In this document: piece by piece, positions 52,255-60,890 of the stretch
Numbering within the stretch: position 1 is the stretch's first letter
How the letters are laid out: every line of letters starts with the position of its first letter
Assembly (NCBI GenBank): GCA_026390135.1
Contig: JAPLGN010000037.1
Coordinates: 1 to 63,296 of the forward strand
Length of the DNA stretch: 63,296 nucleotides
Reading direction: 5' to 3'
DNA from: Campylobacterales bacterium
Lineage (GTDB): Bacteria > Campylobacterota > Campylobacteria > Campylobacterales > Sulfurimonadaceae
Notes under the pieces: model-generated
Seen by the model: the letters and a program-made list of their open reading frames with translations, nothing else
Database searches by the model: none
Told to the model about the DNA's origin: nothing
Program-made: the position numbers and the translations under genes

Positions 52255-53122
52255 TCAGCCTCTTCTCTAAGCGCGGTATGTGAAATGATTTTGCAATACC
52301 CGCCATGGTTAAATAACTTCGCTTGGAAATCCCTACCGGAACATCCTGAGGAATTGACATATTGGTTTTGGTTTCAAACATATTGGTTCGGGGAAAATCA
52401 GGTTCCGTACATCCAAAACATGGCGATCCCGCTCTCGTTTTAGAACTGACATCGTTCCATAATATCTTGTTGCAGGAGGCATGGGTCATAGGTCCCCGAC
52501 ACCCTTGCTTGTAAAACAAACACCCCTCTTTGGTTCCGAAATGATCCGAATCGACTTTCCACTCAAAATATTCATTTCGAGTACACCCATGATGCGCCAA
52601 ATAGGAATAAAGCTCTTTAGGACGATGTAGCTCATCCACTGCTATGGGTTTGTTATCAGCAATCATACGAAGGGTATATCCCATCCACTCCGGATGCATC
52701 GGACAGCCTGAAAGATTAATGAGCTTTGGACTGCTGGCGAAAGGACCTTTTGGCTCTTTTTCATCAAATCCAAGCCCCGTAATATGTTCGGGATCGCTGT
52801 GCTTAAACATTCCCCCGAAACTCGCACAGCTTCCGGCGGCGATCACATACTTCGCATGGCTGCCATAATGGCCAACCAATGTTTCCAAACTCGTCCCGAC
52901 ACGCTCCATACGAGGGTCATATGCTCCCTCAAAAATGAGAATATCACATTCATGCACACAGGTCGAAATCTCTTCGAGTGTATAGGTAGAGGGCAAAAGA
53001 GAATGGTAGAGAAATTCAAAGGTTTCTAAGACGTAAAGGAGATGAGGGTAATTTAGAAAAGAGTGGGTGTTACCGTTACAAGTCACCCCTTGGAGCCATA
53101 AAACTTTTAAGCGTGGTTTCAT
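52238..53122 (-). CDS. [NiFe] hydrogenase small subunit, HupU-like (group 2), soluble
   Basis: The 294-aa Fe-S subunit without a Tat signal or a C-terminal anchor, so the enzyme stays in the cytoplasm. It begins with VLWLQGVTCNGNTHSF. Cluster ligands lie in AAGSCASFGG, LSGCPMHPEWM, HHGCTRNEYFEW, GCLFYKQGCRGP and PCFGCTEPDFP. It overlaps the TetR gene by 4 bp and the large subunit gene by 17 bp, so one operon reads tetR, small, large. Assignment to a sensor or a metabolic group 2 enzyme cannot be made by eye. Confidence 0.88.
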   Translation of the reverse strand: MKPRLKVLWLQGVTCNGNTHSFLNYPHLLYVLETFEFLYHSLLPSTYTLEEISTCVHECDILIFEGAYDPRMERVGTSLETLVGHYGSHAKYVIAAGSCASFGGMFKHSDPEHITGLGFDEKEPKGPFASSPKLINLSGCPMHPEWMGYTLRMIADNKPIAVDELHRPKELYSYLAHHGCTRNEYFEWKVDSDHFGTKEGCLFYKQGCRGPMTHASCNKILWNDVSSKTRAGSPCFGCTEPDFPRTNMFETKTNMSIPQDVPVGISKRSYLTMAGIAKSFHIPRLEKRLIDDNT

Positions 53123-53733
53123 TGTTTTCGCAGAGCATTGTAGATGTTCTCTGCTATAGCGGTTTCGTATTCATTCAATGGTTTCGTGAGGACCTCTTCT
53201 CCATTTAAAAACACCATTCCTCCTAAATAACCCATAAAAAGACCCAATGCGCTAAAGAAATCTTGATCTTTTAACTCTCCGCTTTGCACCCCCTCATCGA
53301 AAAAGAGCATCAATTCTGTTACAAAACCGGAGACGCATACCATTCCGGTACACTCTTTTGTAAATATTTCACGATTGGAAAGAAAAACACGTAAAAAATA
53401 TTCAATGAGCTCAGGGCGCTCACGTGCGATGCTAAAATACATGTGGACAATCATAGTAACTTTTTCTTTTACCGATGCATCCGACATGTTAATTTCTTTT
53501 AGTTTCTCACCTAAAATAGTTGAAATGTACAGCATTAACTCTTTTGCCAGTTGATCTTTTGACGAAAAATAATTATAGAAATTTCCGACACTCATCCCCA
53601 ATTTTAGAGCAATAGCCGGCATCGTTGTCGTATAAAACCCTTCTGTCGAGAAAAGCTTTAATGCTGTTTGCATAATAGACGTTTTACGATCTTCTTTTTT
53701 TGTCGTGGCGGGTTTTTCTGGAATATTCTTCAT
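53119..53733 (-). CDS. TetR/AcrR-family regulator heading the soluble hydrogenase operon
   Basis: A 204-aa repressor. The N-terminal helix-turn-helix (about 20-65) shows the TetR signature: TALKLFSTEGFYTTTMPAIALKLGMSVGNFYNYFSSKDQLAKEL, in pieces. A helical ligand domain follows (FLRVFLSNREIF, FVTELMLFFDEGVQSGEL). I place the start at 53733 because the frame's upstream ATG (53772) overlaps a palindromic operator; the downstream ATG gives a normal TetR N terminus. The operator at 53758-53771 implies self-regulation. The gene overlaps the hydrogenase small subunit by 4 bp. Confidence 0.85.
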   Translation of the reverse strand: MKNIPEKPATTKKEDRKTSIMQTALKLFSTEGFYTTTMPAIALKLGMSVGNFYNYFSSKDQLAKELMLYISTILGEKLKEINMSDASVKEKVTMIVHMYFSIARERPELIEYFLRVFLSNREIFTKECTGMVCVSGFVTELMLFFDEGVQSGELKDQDFFSALGLFMGYLGGMVFLNGEEVLTKPLNEYETAIAENIYNALRKQ

Positions 53734-53757
53734 TTTCAATGTCTGCTTTCTATCACA

Positions 53758-53771
53758 TGAATGATCGTTCA
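53758..53771 (-). promoter_or_regulatory. Predicted TetR autoregulatory operator
   Basis: The minus strand reads TGAACGATCATTCA (flanking ATG...AT extends it to 16 bp). It matches the hydA and nickel permease sites at 12 of 14 positions. It lies between the TetR gene and the divergent response regulator gene (start 53822) and could affect both. Confidence 0.65.
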
Positions 53772-53821
53772 TTATAATTTCATATCAGATTTAGTAATAC
53801 AATTTTCAAGGTTATAGCCGT

Positions 53822-54577
53822 ATGGATATTTTAAGCATCACGAACGTTCTTGTACTAGGGAACGACGAAACAGAGGTTTTATCGTTACAGCATTCTCTTG
53901 ATTCCTATGATTATCAGCTTTTTTTTAGTTCAGCTACAACGAAGAATCTGGAAAACTCACTTAGAGACTACAATCCCGATGTTGTACTGATTCAAATTGA
54001 TCCACTTTCTCTTAATGAGAGTTTATCGTTAGGACGTTTTTTGGATAAGCAGGGAAAGGTACCTTTTATCTATCTTAGCAGTGGTGGAGATGATGCAACT
54101 CTTTTTAAAGCACAAAAGACTCATCCTTATTGCTATCTAGTCCAACCTTTTGAGCCTATTAATTTGCATACGTCTCTTCAATGTGCGTTGCACTGTTTTA
54201 AAAAGCATAAAGTTTCTAACAGCATCATGCAGCAGCTTCATTTGGAATATGACGAATTAAAGATGAAAGTTTTTAATTTGCACTCCAACAGTTCTACGGT
54301 CGATCTGTGTAATTGTTATCAATTCAAAGTCAAAGACTTTACCCTTTTGTACAAAAATACTGAAATTAAAATGACGAGAAAAGAGCGGGCACTTATGTCT
54401 CTTTTAATCGCTCAGGTAGGAAGTATTGTTAACTTTGATCAGATTATCCGCTTTGTGTGGGGAAATGAATATCAGTCGCACAACGATGTACGGACGCTGA
54501 TGTGGAGACTGAATAAAAAACTACCGATTCCCATCGTTAAAAATGCCATGGGGCTTGGTTACTACATCGAGTCATAG
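53822..54577 (+). CDS. Response regulator with a degenerate receiver
   Basis: A 251-aa paralog of the regulator at 11401-12150. The receiver fold is kept, but phospho-acceptor Asp is Gln58 (VVLIQIDP), the acidic pair is LVLGNDE (Gly-Asn), and the conserved Lys is Gln108 (YLVQPFEP). The winged helix (TRKERALMSLL, NDVRTLMWRLNKKLP, GLGYYIES) is intact. It is thus a phosphorylation-independent regulator. It is divergent from the TetR-hydrogenase operon, with 88 bp between the chosen start codons. Confidence 0.85.
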   Translation: MDILSITNVLVLGNDETEVLSLQHSLDSYDYQLFFSSATTKNLENSLRDYNPDVVLIQIDPLSLNESLSLGRFLDKQGKVPFIYLSSGGDDATLFKAQKTHPYCYLVQPFEPINLHTSLQCALHCFKKHKVSNSIMQQLHLEYDELKMKVFNLHSNSSTVDLCNCYQFKVKDFTLLYKNTEIKMTRKERALMSLLIAQVGSIVNFDQIIRFVWGNEYQSHNDVRTLMWRLNKKLPIPIVKNAMGLGYYIES

Positions 54578-54622
54578 GCTGTTTACATCATACCGTCAAC
54601 CTTTAATAGTGCATGCCTATTT

Positions 54623-54696
54623 CGTCATTCCCGTGAAGACGGGCAAAGTGCCCTGTGGGTGAATCTAGCTGGATACCTGCCTTCGCGGGTATGACG
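54623..54696 (-). repeat. Dispersed palindromic repeat, family 1, copy e
   Basis: Begins CGTCATTCCCGTGAAGACGG and ends TATGACG. The core reads GAATCTAGCTGGATAC, the reverse complement of the core in copies a-c, so this copy is in the opposite orientation. It lies between convergent genes. Confidence 0.85.
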
Positions 54697-54709
54697 AGAG
54701 TATATTGAG

Positions 54710-55507
54710 CTAATAAGATTTGATATAAGAAGGCAAGTGTCCCTGAAGATGAACAACATCTCCAAATACGATTACCGCAGGGCTTTGTGCCCCACTCGCA
54801 GCTTCATCAAAATTTTGCAGAGTCGTCACGATCGTCCTTTGATTCGGACGCGATGCATTCGAAACAATAGCGGCGGGTAAATCACCATTGACGCCCAGTG
54901 CCAAAGCAGCTTCTTTGATCTCTCTTGCAACACTCAGCCCCATGAGGATAACAGTCGTATGATTGGGCAGTAGCAAGAGCGGAAGCCAGTCATTGTTAAA
55001 CTTTGAATCTTTTAAATGTGCCGATACCACCGAAAAACTTGCTGCGTATCCTCGTGCGGTCGGTGGAATACCTGCACAGGCGCTCCCTGCCACCGAAGAA
55101 GATATTCCGGGAATCACATCGACTTCGTACCCTCGTTCGATCAGATAAAGCGCCTCTTCTGTTCCCCGTCCGAAGATATAGGGATCGCCGCTTTTGAGTC
55201 TGGCGACATCCAAACCTTGGTTGGCATATGTGGCAATCAACGCATTGATCTCTTCTTGGGAGATACTGTGACAGCTTTTTACTTTTCCCACGTAAATTTT
55301 ATGACTCTTTTCTGGAATCAATTGTAAAATCTCTGCACTGATAAGATGATCATACAAGATAACCGATGCTTCGGTAATAATCCTTGCAGCTTTGAGTGTC
55401 AGCAGTTCGACGTCGCCTAGTCCGCAGCCTACAAGATATACTTTTCCTTTTTTATGTGTAACTTCATCAGCAGACTCGTCTACTAACGTTTTGTCATTTA
55501 TTTTCAT
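54710..55507 (-). CDS. cobA: Uroporphyrinogen-III C-methyltransferase
   Basis: SAM-dependent bis-methylation of uroporphyrinogen III to precorrin-2, the first step toward siroheme. The 265-aa protein starts with VYLVGCGLGDVELLTLKA, has ILYDHLIS, ARLKSGDPYIFGRGTEE and VIPGISSSVAGSACAGIPPTARG, typical of SUMT. It is the last gene of the sulfate assimilation operon, supplying the cofactor of the sulfite reductase. No CysG/Met8-type ferrochelatase is nearby. It overlaps the class V aminotransferase by 4 bp. Confidence 0.94.
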   Translation of the reverse strand: MKINDKTLVDESADEVTHKKGKVYLVGCGLGDVELLTLKAARIITEASVILYDHLISAEILQLIPEKSHKIYVGKVKSCHSISQEEINALIATYANQGLDVARLKSGDPYIFGRGTEEALYLIERGYEVDVIPGISSSVAGSACAGIPPTARGYAASFSVVSAHLKDSKFNNDWLPLLLLPNHTTVILMGLSVAREIKEAALALGVNGDLPAAIVSNASRPNQRTIVTTLQNFDEAASGAQSPAVIVFGDVVHLQGHLPSYIKSY

Positions 55508-56808
55508 TCGAGCCTCCTTGTTAATTTTTTAATTGCAGCGATTAAGGCATCTACATCCTCAATCGTCTGTGAATAATGGATAGTGATACGAAGCCAACCC
55601 GGTTTAAAAGCCAGCAACTCATCATCACCCAACCCTAATAGGTCGTGTCCATAAGGTCCCGCACACGAACACCCAGCGCGTGTTTGAAATCCCTCTTCAT
55701 CCGATAAGAACGCGCACAATACGTAAGGGTCAACATTATGAATATTAAACGATACGATACCGATATTTTCTGCATTTCGACATCCATAACACTCAGATCC
55801 CGGAATCGTTCGAAGCTCTTTTACGAGATGTGAATACAATATTTTTTTAGTCGATGCGATCCATTCAAATCCCAATTCATTACGCAGCTGATACGCCAAT
55901 GCAGCACGAATCAATTGTAAAATCCCAGGGGTTCCAGCATCCTCACGGTCCTCGATTTCATCGACAAATGTATGGCTCTTACGGCTTACATAGCTTACCG
56001 TTCCTCCCCCTGCAAACGTAGGAGAATTCTCTGCGTCAAACAGATTTTTTCGAATAGCAAGCAATCCACATGATCCAGGGCCGCCTAGAAGTTTATGTGG
56101 TGAAAAGACCATCGCATCATACAGTTCGCACGGTATATTTCTATACGGTGACGATGCGGCGGCGTCAAAACAAACCGTTGCTCCGTAACGTCGTAACAAT
56201 GCCGAAATTTCTGTATATGGCGTAATCGTTCCCGTCACATTTGAGGCGATGCAAAACGTACCGATGATTTCACGATCTTTATTGGCTCGTAATATCCATT
56301 CTAATTCTTCTAAATCCACCAATCCATTCTCGTTCAGACCAATACGTACCGTTTCACACAAGGCTTCGCGATAACTGATTTCATTGGAATGATGTTCATA
56401 CGGTCCTACGATGACTAGCGGTAACTTCGCCGTATCTAACCCAAGATAACGTGCCCGTGTTGCAGGAGGAATATACAATCCCAAAATTTCTTGCAACCGC
56501 TTTACCGCAGCCGTCGCACCGCAACCACTAGGAATAATAGCGAATCCGTCATCCAATTCTAACAGCGTTTTCAAATGTTCGCGTGCCTGACGGTAATAAC
56601 TGTCCGTTTTGGCCGCCATTGACGCCTCTTTGGAATGGGTGTTTGCATACGTTTCAAGGACTTCGCGAATACGCTCTTCGATAGGCTCGTATGCTAGACC
56701 CGACGCCGTATAATCAAAATAATGTTTTTTATGTGTCCCAATCGTCTTGCCGATTATCTGGGAATATTTGTCGCCGGCCTCAAGAAGCGGTCGGAATAGT
56801 TGGCTCAT
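55504..56808 (-). CDS. Class V aminotransferase (cysteine desulfurase-like)
   Basis: A PLP enzyme of 434 aa with a SufS/NifS-like fold: HYFDYTASGLAYEPIEE, FAIIPSGCGATAA, CFDAAASSPY and the PLP lysine in VFSPHKLLGGPGS. The C-terminal part has CSCAGPYGHDLLG with a Cys pair. It may be a cysteine desulfurase or related lyase. It overlaps the sulfite reductase gene by about 29 bp and lies before cobA, linking it to sulfur assimilation. The MSQLF start at 56808 is used because GGAGAAG is nearby; the frame is open upstream. Confidence 0.75.
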   Translation of the reverse strand: MSQLFRPLLEAGDKYSQIIGKTIGTHKKHYFDYTASGLAYEPIEERIREVLETYANTHSKEASMAAKTDSYYRQAREHLKTLLELDDGFAIIPSGCGATAAVKRLQEILGLYIPPATRARYLGLDTAKLPLVIVGPYEHHSNEISYREALCETVRIGLNENGLVDLEELEWILRANKDREIIGTFCIASNVTGTITPYTEISALLRRYGATVCFDAAASSPYRNIPCELYDAMVFSPHKLLGGPGSCGLLAIRKNLFDAENSPTFAGGGTVSYVSRKSHTFVDEIEDREDAGTPGILQLIRAALAYQLRNELGFEWIASTKKILYSHLVKELRTIPGSECYGCRNAENIGIVSFNIHNVDPYVLCAFLSDEEGFQTRAGCSCAGPYGHDLLGLGDDELLAFKPGWLRITIHYSQTIEDVDALIAAIKKLTRRLE

Positions 56809-58366
56809 GACGATACTTCTCCAATAAAAAATTTCCAAAATCACGGCTTTGACTGGACTCATACTCCTGAATCAAGGATTCAATCAGAGGTGCGACCTCC
56901 TCCGAAGTGACCTTGACACCGGTTTTCACGGCAAAACGGCTTTGTTCTCCTTCGAGATGCCCTCCGACGATCAGATCAAACCCTTTGAATTTTTCTTCAT
57001 CACGTTTGACAATCGATCCGACAAATCCGAGATCGACGATGTGCGGATGGGCACAGGCATTGGGACATCCGTTAATACTAATACTGACAGGCTCGTTAAA
57101 ACCTTTAAATCGACTTTTCAAATGCGCCACAACCTCAATCGCAAGATTTTTGGTTTCACTCACCGCAAACTTACAAAAATTTAGTCCCGTACAAGCCAGA
57201 GTCCGTGCTTCAAAAACCGACGGATTTGCCTCCAATCCCAATGCTGCTTCCAGTGTCTCCGTAAAGGCTTTGGTCGCCTCTGCTGGAACTCCTTGCACAA
57301 CAATGTTTTGCGTCGTTGTCAGTGAAATTCCCTCTGCACCGTAAAATTCGAGGATATTCCCCAATGAAAGTAATTTTTCACCGCCGATACATCCGCTGGT
57401 AATCGCATATCCGATAGTGTTGTATCCCTCTTTTGTACTCTCAAATATTCCAAAATGACTCCGACGAGGATACGGGGTAAACGCTGTATTGTCATATACA
57501 TCGAACGTCACGCCCGAATCTTTTTCAAGTTCGTTCACAAAACGCTCAACACCCCAATCCTCTATCAGATGTCCTAATCGTGCTTTTAATCGGTTATCAC
57601 GTCGTCCATAATCACGGTAAATTTTAGCCACCGACTGGGCGATTGCAACTACATCTTTACGCTGAATATATCCGATATGATCCGCGATACGGCGATTGCT
57701 TGCCTGCCCGCCTCCGACGCTGATACTGAATGCAATCTCACCATTTTGGCGTTTAACCGCCGTAAAGGTCAAATCTTGAACTTCATGCGAAAGACAATGC
57801 TTACTGCACCCGCTCACCCCAACCTTGAACTTTCGAGGAAGATTGGAAAACGCTCTATTCTCTCGGTACAAATCATTCAATGCATCGACCAGATCACGGA
57901 CATCATCGACTTGATCTTTATCAATACCGTTTACCGGACAGCAGACGATATTACGCGGACAATCTCCTGCGGCCTCGATGGTACTAAGTCCAACGGCAGC
58001 CAAGCGGGCGAAAATTTGTGGAAGATCCGTCACTTTGATCCAGTGAAATTGGATGTCTTGGCGTGTTGTCAAATCCGCCGTATCCCGTGCCAACTCTTTG
58101 GATATTTTCCCGATCTCTGCTAACTGCTCGCGATTGAGATAGCCACCTTCTACTTTAATACGAAGCATAAAATAAAGAGTCTCATCTTCAGGACCTTGAA
58201 GGTTTTTATTCTGCGTATACAAACCATACCATTTAAAACGGTCAATATCGTCTGGGTCGATTGTCTCCCCGTTTTGGGCATAACGGGCAATATCGTCCAA
58301 AACATCCAATCCATCTTTTTCGCTTTTGATTCGCTCAACACGCTGGGCTTTTGTTTCTGAAGCCAT
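56780..58366 (-). CDS. Siroheme nitrite/sulfite reductase (assimilatory sulfite type)
   Basis: Six-electron reduction of sulfite to sulfide with siroheme and a 4Fe-4S cluster. The 528-aa protein has the ferredoxin-like halves (TRQDIQFHWIKVTDLPQ, GDCPRNIVCCPVNGIDKD). The siroheme-Fe-S Cys motifs are LACTGLNFCKF (C-x5-C) and NGCPNACAH (C-x3-C). The operon (cysDN, cysH, cobA) argues for sulfite as substrate. Start at 58366 next to cysN. Confidence 0.92.
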   Translation of the reverse strand: MASETKAQRVERIKSEKDGLDVLDDIARYAQNGETIDPDDIDRFKWYGLYTQNKNLQGPEDETLYFMLRIKVEGGYLNREQLAEIGKISKELARDTADLTTRQDIQFHWIKVTDLPQIFARLAAVGLSTIEAAGDCPRNIVCCPVNGIDKDQVDDVRDLVDALNDLYRENRAFSNLPRKFKVGVSGCSKHCLSHEVQDLTFTAVKRQNGEIAFSISVGGGQASNRRIADHIGYIQRKDVVAIAQSVAKIYRDYGRRDNRLKARLGHLIEDWGVERFVNELEKDSGVTFDVYDNTAFTPYPRRSHFGIFESTKEGYNTIGYAITSGCIGGEKLLSLGNILEFYGAEGISLTTTQNIVVQGVPAEATKAFTETLEAALGLEANPSVFEARTLACTGLNFCKFAVSETKNLAIEVVAHLKSRFKGFNEPVSISINGCPNACAHPHIVDLGFVGSIVKRDEEKFKGFDLIVGGHLEGEQSRFAVKTGVKVTSEEVAPLIESLIQEYESSQSRDFGNFLLEKYRHEPTIPTAS

Positions 58367-58376
58367 TCGTTACTCC

Positions 58377-59783
58377 TTATGTAACTATTTGTGCATTCCA
58401 ATGAGGGAAATGACGTCGAACAAGGGCGTTGAATTCTACCTCGAACTCGGACGCTCCACCTACTTTTTTAGCCTCTTTTTGGGTACTGCCGGTAATCATT
58501 CCCGCAGCAACCGTATTGTTGGTAATTTTGTCAATCAGGATAAATCCTCCCGTTTGACGATTTTCTTCATACGTATCAAATACCAAAGATGAGCCCAACA
58601 CTAAACGAACTGAACCAATGTCATTGAGTCCAAATTCATGAGCAACATGTCGGACCTGCGTATTGACATCGACACGATAATCAATCCCCTCACCTGCAGC
58701 GGAGGTAACCGTTGAGCCTCTTTTAAACAGATAGCTTTTCCCTAAATGAAAAGGCTCTTCATCCATCCAAACGAGATTTGCCGTAATTGCATCCGAGACA
58801 CTGATTGGTTCACCCGTTTTGATGATTATATTTCCACGGCTGATGTCGATCTCTTCATTCAGGGTCAACGTTATCGCTTGCGCAGTGGACGCTGATTCCA
58901 AATCACCGTCATACGTCACAATCGCTTTGATCGTAGCATTTTTCCCCGATGGCAATACCGTTATACTCTCACCGACACCGATACTTCCCGAAGCAATCGT
59001 CCCGGCAAATCCTCGAAAATCAAGATTAGGACGGTTGACATACTGTACTGCCATTCGAAACGGTGCATCCGGCGATGGTGCAGACAAAGGAACCTCTTCT
59101 AAAAGCTCTATTAATGTCTTACCCTCATACCAAGGGGTATGAACACTGCGTGTAACAACGTTATCCCCCTCCAGCGCAGACATCGGTACCGAATAAATTT
59201 TCTCTATCCCAAGTTCTTTTGCAAATGCACGATACTGTGTATCAATTTTCTCAAACACATCCCGATCATACTTCAAAAGATCCATTTTGTTAATCGCGAC
59301 AACAACATTGCGAATCCCCAAAAGACGAACAATAAACGAGTGGCGGCGCGTTTGCGTCACAATCCCGTATCGGGCATCGATCAAGATTATCGCCAAATCT
59401 GCCGTCGAGGCTCCCGTCGCCATGTTGCGCGTATACTGCTCATGCCCAGGGGTATCCGCAATGATGAATTTGCGCTTATCGGTCGAAAAATAACGATACG
59501 CTACGTCGATCGTAATCCCTTGTTCCCGTTCGCTTTGCAACCCGTCCACGAGGAGTGCCAGATCGATTCTATCACCCGTCGTCCCCGATTTTTTACTGTC
59601 ATTTTTAATGCTTTCGAGCTGATCCTCGAAAATCATTTTGGAATCGTGCAAAAGTCTCCCGATTAAGGTGCTTTTACCATCATCGACACTGCCGCACGTT
59701 ATAAAACGCAACAGCTCTTTGTGTTCGTGTTCTTGCAGATAGCTTTGAATATTTGAAGCTATCAAATCCGACTGATGTGCCAT
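58377..59783 (-). CDS. cysN: Sulfate adenylyltransferase subunit 1 (GTPase)
   Basis: GTPase subunit that drives APS formation by CysD. The 468-aa protein has the P-loop CGSVDDGKSTLIGRLL, switch II ADTPGHEQYTRNM and NKMDLLKYD. Two beta-barrel domains follow. There is no APS kinase (CysC) fusion, consistent with the APS-type reductase at 60891. The ATG overlaps the cysD stop by 1 bp. Confidence 0.96.
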   Translation of the reverse strand: MAHQSDLIASNIQSYLQEHEHKELLRFITCGSVDDGKSTLIGRLLHDSKMIFEDQLESIKNDSKKSGTTGDRIDLALLVDGLQSEREQGITIDVAYRYFSTDKRKFIIADTPGHEQYTRNMATGASTADLAIILIDARYGIVTQTRRHSFIVRLLGIRNVVVAINKMDLLKYDRDVFEKIDTQYRAFAKELGIEKIYSVPMSALEGDNVVTRSVHTPWYEGKTLIELLEEVPLSAPSPDAPFRMAVQYVNRPNLDFRGFAGTIASGSIGVGESITVLPSGKNATIKAIVTYDGDLESASTAQAITLTLNEEIDISRGNIIIKTGEPISVSDAITANLVWMDEEPFHLGKSYLFKRGSTVTSAAGEGIDYRVDVNTQVRHVAHEFGLNDIGSVRLVLGSSLVFDTYEENRQTGGFILIDKITNNTVAAGMITGSTQKEAKKVGGASEFEVEFNALVRRHFPHWNAQIVT

Positions 59784-60689
59784 TAAAAATATCCTTCAAT
59801 TTTTTTCTTCTCCATAGAGCCTGCTTGATCGGCATCGATCAAACGACCTTGTCTCTCGCTCGTTTTGGTCAACAGCATCTCTTGAATAATGTCAGGAAGC
59901 GTCACTGCATCACTTGCAACTGCACCCGTCAACGGATAACATCCCAGCGTTCGAAAACGGACATTCTCGATAACAGGGATCTCGCCCTCTTCCAGAGGAA
60001 ACCGTTCGTCATCCACCATTATTTTAACCCCGTCACGTTCGACCACAGGTCTCGGCGCAGCAAAATAAAGAGGAACAAGAGGGATCCCTTCGAGATAAAT
60101 GTATTGCCAAATATCAAGCTCTGTCCAGTTGGACAACGGAAACACCCGTATACTCTCCCCTTTATGAATCCGCCCATTGTAAATATTCCACAATTCGGGA
60201 CGCTGTTTCTTAGGATCCACGATGGTTTTTGTCACGGAACGAATAAATCCGCTCTTTGGCACGACTTTTTTCTTCATCCCGTCGCGCTCCACCGAAAACA
60301 GCATCAAATTTATGCTCATTCAACGCCTGTTTAAGCCCCTCTGTTTTCATGATATCCGTGTAAACAGAACTCCCGTGTGTAAACGGGGTAACCCCTTTGG
60401 CAACTCCCTCAGGATTCACATGCGTCAACAGCGTCAACCCGAGTTCTTCGATACGTCGATCACGAAACTCGATCATCTCTTTAAATTTCCATGTCGTATC
60501 AACGTGCAAAAGTGGAAACGGTAACTTTGAAGGATAAAATGCCTTCAATGCCAAATGAAGCATCACAGAGGAATCTTTCCCGATAGAATAAAGCATCGCC
60601 GGATTTTCAAATTCAGCAATGACTTCACGCATAATATGGATCGATTCCGCTTCCAATACTTTAAGATGGGTCAGTCGTTCTTCAGTCAT
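59783..60689 (-). pseudogene. cysD: Sulfate adenylyltransferase subunit 2, frameshifted
   Basis: CysD makes APS from sulfate and ATP. The first frame (60689 to about 60219) has the N-terminal half: [26 protein letters not shown] and [20 protein letters not shown]. The second frame (about 60218 down to 59783) continues from [20 protein letters not shown] through [22 protein letters not shown] codon junction (RWDPKKQR) reads CGT-G-GAT here, so about two bases are missing near 60218. Both halves are otherwise normal. Either a sequence error or a real inactivation. Confidence 0.85.
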
Positions 60690-60701
60690 AGTATTTCCTT
60701 A

Positions 60702-60782
60702 TATAAACGCCAAAGGAATAAAATCCCTTTAGCTACGCTAGCCGCTTGGGCTACTAAAGCTTGCCTCATTACGAGGCAGATT
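60702..60782 (+). repeat. Dispersed hairpin repeat, family 2, copy 2
   Basis: About 80 bp, the inverted counterpart of the copy at 45408-45476. It shares AACGCCAAAGGAATAAAATC, CTACGCT and AAAGCTTGCCTC. It lies between cysH and cysD in the operon and contains the same two hairpins (CCAAAGG/CCTTT, GCCTC/GAGGC). Confidence 0.8.
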
Positions 60783-60795
60783 TTTTTATTAATAT

Positions 60796-60888
60796 TCATA
60801 CAAATAAGGCCCAGTCGGCCAAGTCCTCACGTTGCGACGCACAGTCGTCTCCGCATATTTGACGCAAAATCGCCAATAAAACAGTCAT
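60796..60888 (-). CDS. Possible 30-aa peptide after cysH
   Basis: A short frame beginning MTVLLAILRQICGDDCA, with GGAGG 6 nt before its ATG and 2 bp after the cysH stop, ending in a TGA before the repeat. It has two Cys and acidic residues. It may be a genuine small protein of the cys operon or a chance frame. I cannot tell by eye. Confidence 0.35.
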   Translation of the reverse strand: MTVLLAILRQICGDDCASQREDLADWALFV

Positions 60889-60890
60889 AA

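Noticed and set aside
60796-60888. A 30-aa frame after cysH as a firm new gene
   Set aside because: It is very short, has only an RBS and position in its favour, and its sequence could be chance. I list it at low confidence only.
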